From NCBI GenBank assembly GCA_018340375.1, contig JAFFJZ010000017.1, positions 4,392,001-4,456,000 of the forward strand: 64,000 nt of DNA. The letters run 5' to 3'. The translations under genes were made by a program, and so were the position numbers. This stretch comes from Gonatopus flavifemur. Lineage: Eukaryota > Arthropoda > Insecta > Hymenoptera > Dryinidae. Below are positions 55,969 to 64,000 of this stretch, piece by piece. Position 1 is the first letter of the stretch; each line of letters opens with the position of its first letter. Below the pieces are notes generated by a model, which had not been told where the DNA came from, searched no databases, and saw nothing but the letters and a program-made list of their open reading frames with translations.

Positions 55969-57259
55969 CAGGTTGGTTGAAAAGTATCTGCGCTCGAAAT
56001 GAAAGAATACTGTTTTTGTTACGAAATATATTTTTTTATTCAATATAATCTCCTAGAAGCTCAATACACTTGTTCCAATGATCTTCCAATAATTTTATCC
56101 CATCCTTATAATGGTTTTCCGGAAGCTCTGCAAAATAACCGTCTACGGCTGCTATGGCCTCTTCATTCGACGAAAAATGCTTTCCACGAAGGAATTGTTT
56201 GAGATTTCCAAAGAGATAGTAGTCGCTAGGAGCCAAATCTGGCGAATACGGTGGATGTTCAAGCAATTCGTACTTGAGTTCTTTGAATCCAGCCATCGTC
56301 AAAACACTTTTGTGAACAGGTGCATTATCTTGATGAAAAATGATTTTTTTCTTCTTTAAACCAGGTCTTTTCTCACGAATTTTTTCATCCAGCTGATCCA
56401 AAAGGCTGCAGTAATATTCGGAGTTGATTGTTTTACGTTTCTGAAGATAATCAATGAACAAAATTCCTTTTGCATCCCAAAAAACTGATGCCATAACCTT
56501 CTTTACTGATCGTTGTGACTTCACCTGCTTTGGAGCTGAACAACCAGCTTCAGTGCACTGTAAACGTTCTTGTTTCAATTTAGGATCATGGTGGTAGATC
56601 CAAGTCTCATCCATAGTTATAAAACGACGCAAGAAGTCGGTTTTATTCTGCTTGAAACGCTCCAAATTACGCTGAGAAATTTGTTTTCGATCCGGTTTTT
56701 GTTGAATTGTTAACGTGTGCGGCACTAACTTCCCAAACAGTTTTTTCATACGTAATTCTTCATGTAAAATATGGAGTACTCGTTCGTCTGAGATGCCTAT
56801 GGCATTAGCAATTTCACGCTCAGACAAACTTGGATCTTCACTAACCATATTATGTACATGCTCAATGATTTCTGCTGTGGTTGCAGTTTTTGGTCGTCCT
56901 TCGCGTGGATCGTCTTCAAGGCTAGTACGACCACGTTTAAATTCACCAGCCCAAAATTCAACGGTGCGTTTTGAAGGTGAGGACTCCTTATACACTTCTA
57001 ACAATTGTTCATAAATTTCCTTTGCTTTTAAACCCTTCAAAACAAAGAATCTAATGACTGCACGATATTCAATTTTTTCCATATTAAGAAAAATCAATGA
57101 CACGTCAACTTCAAATGGCTTGTAAACAAAGAATGAATTGACAGAATGACTTGTCACTTTGCATGTGTTCTTAGGACAGATATACCAACTTGAGAAAAAA
57201 AAAGTTTTGAGCTAGCAGTGCTATCCCTTGGTGAGCGCAGGAACTTTTCAACCAACCTG
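55969..57259 (-). mobile_element. Apparently complete mariner transposon
   Basis: This 1,291 bp element has ends CAGGTTGGTTGAAAAGTATC and complement (28 bp repeats with one or two mismatches), flanked by TA (55967-55968, 57260-57261). It holds an intact transposase on the minus strand. It lies only 14 bp beyond the long-TIR element. Confidence 0.9.
56036..57082 (-). CDS. Mariner transposase, intact, DD34D
   Basis: I start at the internal Met giving MEKIEYRAVIRFFVLKGLKA (348 residues, the normal mariner length); an upstream in-frame Met at 57157 would add 25 residues that look like leader and lie close to the terminal repeat. Two helix-turn-helix regions (about 15-55 and 85-115) bind the inverted repeats. 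The catalytic triad reads D158 (MDETWIYHHD), D252 (HQDNAPVH) and D287 (SPDLAPSDYYLF), with 34 residues between the last two. LVPHTLT is the WVPHEL-type linker. No stop or frameshift. The enzyme cuts and pastes the element at TA sites in the nucleus. It is intact by sequence, so it may be a young or active copy. Confidence 0.9.
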   Translation of the reverse strand: MEKIEYRAVIRFFVLKGLKAKEIYEQLLEVYKESSPSKRTVEFWAGEFKRGRTSLEDDPREGRPKTATTAEIIEHVHNMVSEDPSLSEREIANAIGISDERVLHILHEELRMKKLFGKLVPHTLTIQQKPDRKQISQRNLERFKQNKTDFLRRFITMDETWIYHHDPKLKQERLQCTEAGCSAPKQVKSQRSVKKVMASVFWDAKGILFIDYLQKRKTINSEYYCSLLDQLDEKIREKRPGLKKKKIIFHQDNAPVHKSVLTMAGFKELKYELLEHPPYSPDLAPSDYYLFGNLKQFLRGKHFSSNEEAIAAVDGYFAELPENHYKDGIKLLEDHWNKCIELLGDYIE

Positions 57260-57261
57260 TA

Positions 57262-57614
57262 CAATGAGTAAAGAGTAACGAATAACGTACCTATCACTGT
57301 TTAGTTGATCCATGGGTCACCTTCCAATCCCTTTCCGTATTAAGAAGTATGAACACTGTAAACGTGGAAATTTTAGATGCTTTTTGAGTTATGGATAAAA
57401 AGAAATTGGCTTGATGGATTGGTGAAAAACTTTATACTCATCTGCAATCAACTCAATATTATATGAAAAATCGGTATGGAGAACAATACATTACTTCCAT
57501 GTTCCTCATATCTCCCAACGAGCAAAAATCCATTGGAAATTATATTATCATTCGAAATTTGAGATAACTTATGTTTCCATCTCCCTGTGTATCTATAAAA
57601 ATTCAATTCTGCAT
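57262..57614. other. No recognisable feature
   Basis: A short AT-rich spacer; a TACTTCCATGTTCCTCATAT word near 57490 echoes the dispersed family at 40.8-41.3 kb. Confidence 0.5.
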
Positions 57615-57772
57615 CCTCAAGTAGCACAAGAATGTTTGGAATATTCTATGAACATGCACAGAATATATTGTTACGTTTCGAATGTCCTATAAACATCCAT
57701 AGAATATTTTTGCATATTTGAATGTTCTGTGAACATCTATAGGATATTTCAAACATCTTTGTGCTGCTAGGG
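57615..57772. repeat. CCCAAGTAGCA-family palindromic element, diverged longer copy
   Basis: Begins CCTCAAGTAGCACAAGAATG and ends CTTTGTGCTGCTAGGG. The interior repeats TCTATGAACATGCA-like words three to four times. Same plan as 6421-6526 and 18089-18194 but about 50 bp longer. Confidence 0.65.
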
Positions 57773-57939
57773 TCACCATTCAAATCATTAGATTCGTGGA
57801 ATGAGTAATCAATTTAAAATCTCCATCAACCCCCCGTTACTGGCGCTAACAATCACATAGAACAAGTGAAAACCCCGCTCTTTTCGCGAAATTGTAAAAC
57901 AAATTTCTCCTTACATTTTTCTACCAATTAGAAATCAAC

Positions 57940-58620
57940 TCGCGTATGGAGCTAATGCGGAATCGTTACTAGAAAATGGCATAAGTTCCATTACAATCGG
58001 ATAACAGGAAGCAAAGATATTCGTGGTTGCGAAATCACAATTTTTCAAAAAATATTCCGCAGTATTTTCGAAACGCGTTTTTCGATCGATACCAAAACCC
58101 ATAGGCCTTGAGTCCTTTTCAAGAAAAACATATGGGACAAAAACTATTCCAATCGGTGCGCACGCACACACATACACAGACATTTTTGGCAATCGCATCA
58201 GGACGTCGAGAAAATGTGATTGCCGAAATGTCTGCGTGTGTGTATGTGTGTGTTTGTGCAACCGATTCTTTGACGCACGATCACTCTCCTCAGAATGCAC
58301 TGATTGGAATAATTTGCTTCCCATATGTCCGTCTTAAATACCGCCATTATGCTGATATTTCCCGTTTTCATCAGCCGATCGTTATGAAATTTTCACCACA
58401 GGTATATACCAGTAGTAACTGTAACAGGTATGTTACAGTTTCGATAGTGGTCCCGTGCAAATTTCAACCTGATTCTTCCGAGGAACCAGGAGGGGGAAAG
58501 AGAATATGTTATCGAAAATTGTAATTTTGCGACCACTTGCGTTTCTGGTTATCCGATTGCAATGAAATTTATACCACGTTTTATTCACGACCCCATAGTA
58601 GTTCCATACGAGGTTCGTCT
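57940..58620. repeat. Dispersed repeat related to 40.2-40.8 kb, with an AC-rich hairpin
   Basis: Words such as CAATCGGATAACAGGAAGC and TATTCCGCAGTATTTTCGAA match the 40.3-40.6 kb region. At 58155-58262 CACACACATACACAGACATT and its complement form a hairpin about a centre near 58200. No coding is supported. Confidence 0.6.
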
Positions 58621-58849
58621 CAATTGGTGGGAAACTATAAAAAAAATTTCACCCCCAGTTTGAAGGAAGAAGTTTTCGTTTGTTCCATGTGACTGTTTGT
58701 GTGAAACTCGTTACGAAAAGGAAACAAAAAAAAACGAAAAATTATACGAGTTTTATGAGCAAAGAAATGAGCAAGATTCTAAGCGAAAGCCGGTTGCTAA
58801 AGTGATGCGAAAATAGCGAAAATATACAAACGAGAAGCAAGATTCACCA

Positions 58850-59260
58850 CTTACATGGACTGTATGTCGAGCTGCACCAGGTTGCCAGGATTCGTATATG
58901 AAGTCAGCGATCCTCCTCCTCGATTCTCACGTAGCTACTGACTATCTGTTCACCAGCTGCTGTGATACCGCACTCGCGAGCATGCATAAGCCGATGCAAA
59001 ACAATGAAGCAAAAACGATGCAATTGGTGGTACACACACGTTTTCTTATAATTGGCGCGCGAACTGTGCCGGGGCAAACGACTATGAAACGATGTTACTC
59101 GTGTGACCGCCGGTGATCGAGAGCGCGAGGCACGTGCGAAATTTCGTACTCGGACCGTAGACACATGATAGTGGCAAATCAAGCCGTTGATGGCGTAACA
59201 TTATAGGCTAATTGCTCTTTGCCGGTAAGTCGTTTATCGGTAGCATAGGTCTCGCGCCAG
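58850..59260 (-). other. GC-richer unique block with a strong donor site; possible 5' exon
   Basis: On the minus strand the sequence ends in CAGTCCAT followed by GTAAGTGG, a near-consensus splice donor. The preceding 300 bp are richer in G+C and non-repetitive compared with neighbours. One short frame reads GGGSLTSYTNPGNLVQLDIQ up to the donor, but stops lie just upstream. It could be a 5' untranslated or first exon, perhaps of the channel gene, but I have no direct evidence linking them. Confidence 0.25.
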
Positions 59261-59828
59261 CCTTATTATCTATATCTAAATTCTAACAATATATACATAT
59301 ATATACACGAACACAGAAAAACAGTTTGGTTCCTTCGAAACAAATATGAATTAAACGTAAAAAGCAGTAAAAAGTTTCCCATTTCAAGTTATATGAAAAC
59401 ATCTATACATCGAACAGCAGTAACACCATCCCTGACATCCTGACACATCCTGTTACATCTACCCCTTATAAATATATCAAGAATATAGGAGTAATGTATG
59501 TTTCTCCATACCGATTTTTTTTTACATCAGTTGGTGCATACTGGTTCGTCAAAAATAGCATCTATTTGAAATTGTCTCATTCTGGTTGATAGCTTCGCAG
59601 CAGAGCAGAACGACTAACAATAAGAGCAACAAACGAAAAAGATTCCTAAAATATGTGTATGAATGGCTATGGTTTGACGTCGGGGACTTCAAAAATATTG
59701 ATTTGAAAAGAAAGTGGCAACCATTTGGAGTAAAAAATCGCAATTTCCACTCGATTTTCTCATAGAAAATTGTTTATGAAGAAATTATCGGGGACAAAAC
59801 AAAACACGACTACGTCTGACCATCAAGA
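59261..59828. other. No recognisable feature
   Basis: AT-rich spacer with a short TATATACATATATATAC tract near 59290. Confidence 0.5.
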
Positions 59829-60131
59829 CACACTCAGAGAAAAAAAGTTGCTGAAACGGCAAACCTCGAAAATTTGTTTTGCTGATGTGACAAAACTCGT
59901 TACTGAATTAGCAAAAAATTTGCTATGACAGCAAAAATCTTGCTCTTCCAACAAGCAGTTGCTATCCAGCAATCCGGAATTGTAGATGTACAGACGGGTA
60001 GAGAATTTTGCTGAATTAGCGAATATCTTGTTAAAATAGCAATATTTTTGCTGTAACAGCAATCATTTTGTTAATTTAACAAAGCAGATTTTTCGAAATC
60101 GCTTTTTCAGCAAGAATTTTCCTCTGCGTGC
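59829..60131. repeat. AGCAA-palindrome repeat element, about 300 bp
   Basis: Ends ACACTCAGAGAAAA and TTTTCCTCTGCGTG are inverted. The inside is filled with at least eight TTGCTG...AGCAA-type words (TTGCTGTAACAGCAA, TTGCTGAATTAGC, TTGCTATGACAGCAA), giving many overlapping small palindromes. Confidence 0.65.
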
Positions 60132-60597
60132 AAGTTTTTCCTTCACAAAATCCATTTTGGATCAAATCAGTTGGCCAAAAACTGTCAGTTATGCTGCCAA
60201 CCAGCTCAAAAAAATGTGATTCTAAATAAATAGTGTTTGAACCACAAGAGTACATGAGTCAATTAAGAGAATTTCAGGTTGATTTGAGACCAATTTACAT
60301 GTACCGTTCAATCGATCTTTAAATGCCCATAACTTAACTCTAGTTGTGACAAACATTTGATAAACGTTTTTGTTCTGTTGGGAGAATTTCACATTGAGAA
60401 AATAGCTGCTTCCCCTCAAGTCCGTAAGGGTGTGGGTATGGAAACAGAGTCAACCGAATGTCGATTAAAATGATTTACCAGGGACTTACTTCAATTTTTA
60501 TTTGCAATTTGAGAGGTATATTCATTAGGGTATGAGGTATTGATTTATGAAAAAGATATTTATTTTGATTTTCTTAAAATTTTGCAGTGTTCATGCC
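60132..60597. other. No recognisable feature
   Basis: AT-rich spacer, no supported feature. Confidence 0.5.
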
Positions 60598-61535
60598 CCT
60601 TCCCTAATGAGAAAACCCGGTATCAGAATTTCATCGTTGAATCATCAAATTTATTGTATTCTTATCGGACTTGTCCGACAATGAAAAAATACGATGGATT
60701 TCCGATATTGTTACGATATATACGAGATATATCCAAAATAAACCCAATATAGATCTCTATCGGAAAACCATGCACAAGTGTGCATTAACGGCGGGCCCAA
60801 TCTAAGCCCAGGGTGGGTGCCCATGCTGCCCAACGTGGGGCCAAGCTGGGCAGACAAATGGGGCCAACCCTGAGATGATAAAATCGTTCCCAGCTTGGCT
60901 GTATTGCTTTTCCCAAGGATTGGTAACACCATGGGTCCAGCATGAACCCAGACTGGGCAATCAATACTGCCCCTCCCTTTTTCTTTTAAATTGGAAAATT
61001 GCTTTGAATTCTACCCCAGCGAACATGAATTTCAGCCCCACTTTGACCCAATCTTGGGCCTAGTATTGAGCCCCATCGTGCCTATATGGGCCCAAGACTG
61101 GACCAAAGTGGGACCAAAATTCATACACGCTGAGGGTTGTACACACATGCTCGGGATATAAATTCACCCCAATCTTGGCCTAACGCTGGTCCAAATTGGG
61201 GCCAAGTTCAAATGTACTCATAGTAAGATCAATCATTTCCACTTTCTACCAACCATAATTGTATGGGATAGCATAACAGGACCAAGATTGAGCTAACATG
61301 GGCCCCATCGTCATTCCCCAATACCGGGTTAAAGAGGATGGACCCAGCCTGGGGTCCATTGTCATTATAGGCAATACACGCTTGGGTGGGGTAGCTGCTT
61401 GATAATTATCGTAGATATCGTCACAGTATCGGAAATCTATCGTGTTGTTTCATTATCGGACAAGTCCGATGAGAAGACAATATAATTGACGATCTCACGA
61501 TGAAATTACGATATCTCGTTTTTCCATAAGGGTTA
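60598..61535. mobile_element. Inverted-repeat element with a GC-rich GGGCCCA-type core
   Basis: Left end CCTTCCCTAATGAGAAAACC and right end GTTTTTCCATAAGGG, then mirrored blocks AGAATTTCATCGTTGA, ATCGGACTTGTCCGA and GATTTCCGATATTGT, give terminal repeats of about 130 bp. The core (60780-61390) is a run of TGGGCCCAA, CCCAGACTGGG, CTTGGGCC and TGGGACC words in both orientations, much richer in G+C than the rest. No coding or target duplication is clear. Confidence 0.65.
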
Positions 61536-62082
61536 ACATATCTAATCAACTTGAAGATGTTCTCAAATATATATCATAAATATCCTATAGAATCAGTATT
61601 TGTAATGTATTCAACATCACATTCAACATTAGTTCATTCGTTTCAGAGTATTCTTTGAACTAATCCACATGCATGTTCCGAAAATTCAAACTGTAATCCT
61701 TTCAAATCCAATTGTAGATCGCAATTCATATCGTAGGTGGATCATTGTGCGACCGAGTCCGTACGAATTCATTGAGGTAAAAGGATTAATTCAAGCATGA
61801 ATAATTACAATCGCATTCTGCTTGTCTGTATCACATATTGAAAGGGGTTTTAGTATGTTTGAAATTATTTGAGGGGATATCAGCTAGATTTTTTTCACGA
61901 ATGATTGGAAAATGAAATATATAATTCAAAATTTCTCTTGCTCTGTGTATATCATTCGTTGCATCTTGCTTGGTTGAAAAAGATTCTTACAAAGCGATTT
62001 TCACTGTGTTGTGACGTTTTTTGAAGAATTCGTAGAACGCGATTTCGCAAGGATATTGCTACCGGTAGTCTCCTGAGAATGA
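61536..62082. other. No recognisable feature
   Basis: AT-rich spacer before the LINE. Probable 5' truncation point of the LINE lies at about 62083. Confidence 0.5.
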
Positions 62083-64000
62083 ACCACACGAACCGTTTGA
62101 TAAATCATTCCGTGGAAGGAAAACGATTTCTCACCGCCAGTATGGAAATTTACCGCAAGATACCAAATTGATTACATATTAGTGAAACAAAGATTTAGAA
62201 ACCAAGTGAAAAACTGTAAAACTTATCCCGGTGCAGATATAGATAGTGATCATAATATGTTGATGATGAAATGTTCTCTGAAATTCAAATCTCTGAAGAA
62301 GAAAAGGAAAATGCAGAAAAGATGGAATTTGAAGAACCTCAAGCAAAAACAAACACATGAGGCATTCGAGAAAGTGTTGGATGAAAAATTGGGAGATCAA
62401 AAAGAGAAAGACTTGGGAATAGAGAGGAGATGGACAAAGATGAAGGGGAATATAAGAGAATGTGCGGATAAGATTTTGAAGAATGATGGAGTAGAAGCTA
62501 AAAACCCATGGATAACGGGAGAAATTTTAGAATTGATGAATGAAAGAAGAAAATACAAGAATAATGATAGCCAAGAAGGCCAGCAACGATACAAATCATT
62601 GAGAAATAAAATAATAAGAGAATCAAGGAAAGCAAAAGAACAGTGGTTAGAAGAGAAATGTCAGGAAATAGAAATAAGATTGCATTTAGGAAAAATAGAT
62701 GAAGCATATAGGATTATTAAAAGATTTTTCGGACAAATGAAATCTAGAAGCAATAAGATTAGAAACTCTCTAGGACGACAATTGATAAAAACGGAAGAGA
62801 AAATAGAACAGTGGATCAATCATTTGGAAGACTTGTATAGAGGAAACAATGATATAGCACTATTAGAGAAGGAGGAGGATGTAGATGAGGAAGAATTGGG
62901 AGATTCGATATTGAGATCAGAATTCGACAAGGCTTTGAAAGAATTGAAAAATAATAAAGCGCCAGGCATAGATGGCATAAGTGCGGACCTTATAAAAGCC
63001 TCCAGTGAAGGAACTCGCGACGCACTGTTTGAATTGATTAGAGATATGTACGAAAAAGGAGAAGTACCGGAAGATTTCCAAAAGAATAAAATTGTGGCTA
63101 TCCCGAAAAAACAAGGGGCAGACAAATGCGAGAACTACAGAACGATCAGTTTAACTTCACATGCTTCGAAAATACTGACCAAAATTATATACAGGAGGAT
63201 GGAAAATAAAATAGAGAGTAGATTGGCAGAGGATCAATTTGGTTTTAGAAAAAATAGGGGAACGCGAGAAGCAATTTTAGCACTCAGGGCAGTAATAGAG
63301 AAAAGGATAGCGCTGAAGAAATCTGTGTACATAGGTTTTGTAGATATACAAAAGGCTTTCGATAATGTGGACTGGGAGAAGATGTTTGCGATCCTGAAGA
63401 AGGTGGGAATAAATTATAAAGATAGAAGAATAATATACGAATTATATAAGAATCAAAGTGCAATAATAGACATAGAGGGTCAGGAAGGGGAAGCACAAAT
63501 AAGAAGAGGGGTGAGACAAGGATGCTCATTATCGCCACTGATGTTCAATTTATATATAGAAGAAGCAATGAACGAAGTGAAGGAGGAAATTCAATCGAAA
63601 TTATAGATTCAGGGAGAAAATATAAGTATGTTGAGATTCGCGGATGACATAGCTATATTGGCCACGAGTAGTACTGAGTTAGAAAATATTCTCAACACCA
63701 TGAGAACAATATTATTGGAAAACTATTGTATGAATATAAATAAAGACAAAACAAAATTCATGATGTGTACAGCAGCGAAAACAGCTAGAAGAACGAGAAT
63801 CAAAATAGATACCGAGACAATTGAACAGGTGAAAGAATTCAAATATCTAGGAAGCATAATTACAGAGAACGGCAAAAGCGAAAGAGATATAAGAGCAAGA
63901 ATAGCACAAGGGAAACAGGCTTTTTATCAAAAGAGACAGTTATTATGCTCAAAAAATATAAGCTTGGAAGTAAGGAAGAAATTCTTGAAAAGTTACGTTT
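62083..64000 (+). pseudogene. Non-LTR retrotransposon (LINE) reverse transcriptase, 5'-truncated, one stop, cut by the window edge
   Basis: The frame begins inside the endonuclease domain (WKFTARYQIDYILV, then ADIDSDHN), followed by a charged linker and a reverse transcriptase: NNKAPGIDGI, YRTISLTSHASKI, FGFRKNRGTREA, the motif A region FVDIQKAFDNVDW, and motif B RRGVRQGCSLSP. A TAG at 63604-63606 then interrupts the frame. Past it the same frame is open to the window end with motif C LRFADDIAIL and FKYLGSIITENGK. Its make-up resembles RTE-like or related LINEs common in insects; the clade is not certain. As the stop falls between palm motifs, any product would be inactive without readthrough. 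The 5' end of the endonuclease is missing, as usual for truncated LINE copies. Confidence 0.85.

Overview
This is a 64 kb window of AT-rich, TE-dense insect nuclear DNA. There are spliced exons with consensus GT/AG junctions, intact and decayed mariner, Tc1/mariner-like, hAT and LINE elements, many short inverted-repeat elements with clean target-site duplications (TSDs), and satellite arrays. No operons, phage or CRISPR arrays are present. The insect order cannot be fixed from sequence alone.

The one recognisable host gene lies on the minus strand from about 15.6 kb down to 8.0 kb. Three exons (15400-15567, 11903-12241, 8911-9179) join in phase and encode the end of a cyclic-nucleotide-binding domain, a Ser/Thr-rich linker and a C-terminal coiled coil, matching insect cyclic-nucleotide-gated-channel-like (Cngl) proteins. 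An in-frame TAA (8911-8913) closes the coiled-coil exon, but the same frame stays open for about 300 more codons and encodes an acidic, CxxC-rich segment. The rest of the channel would lie beyond 15.6 kb on the minus strand, so most of 15.6-64 kb may be one very large intron or intergenic DNA filled with transposons.

Layout: 0-8 kb, intergenic or intronic DNA with a 1.37 kb foldback element and several MITEs. 8-16 kb, channel exons, with introns holding a 1.4 kb foldback (itself hit by a 113 bp pogo-like MITE), GC-rich hairpins, a TTAA-flanked MITE and a mariner relic. 16-21.9 kb, sparse DNA with small palindromes and two tRNA-like promoter sequences. 21.9-39.9 kb, two direct copies of a large repeat that carries a minus-strand ubiquitin-protease-like gene and ends in a perfect GC hairpin. 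Copy 2 is inflated by a DUF4817 transposon, a palindrome, and hAT elements nested three deep. 40-43.9 kb, dispersed repeats and a 65 bp satellite with a 650 bp higher-order period. 43.9-47.2 kb, a foldback element built from 164 bp units (5 forward, 11 reverse). 47.2-49.5 kb, a decayed DDE-like transposon gene. 52.4-56.0 kb, a long-TIR DUF4817 transposon with nested insertions. 56.0-57.3 kb, an apparently intact mariner. 60.6-61.5 kb, an inverted-repeat element filled with GGGCCCA-like motifs. 62.1-64 kb, a LINE reverse transcriptase with one stop codon, cut by the window edge.

The window is mainly a record of nested transposition. In several places the pre-insertion site can be rebuilt, either because removing the insert plus one TSD restores the reading frame or because an empty paralogous site lies elsewhere in the window.
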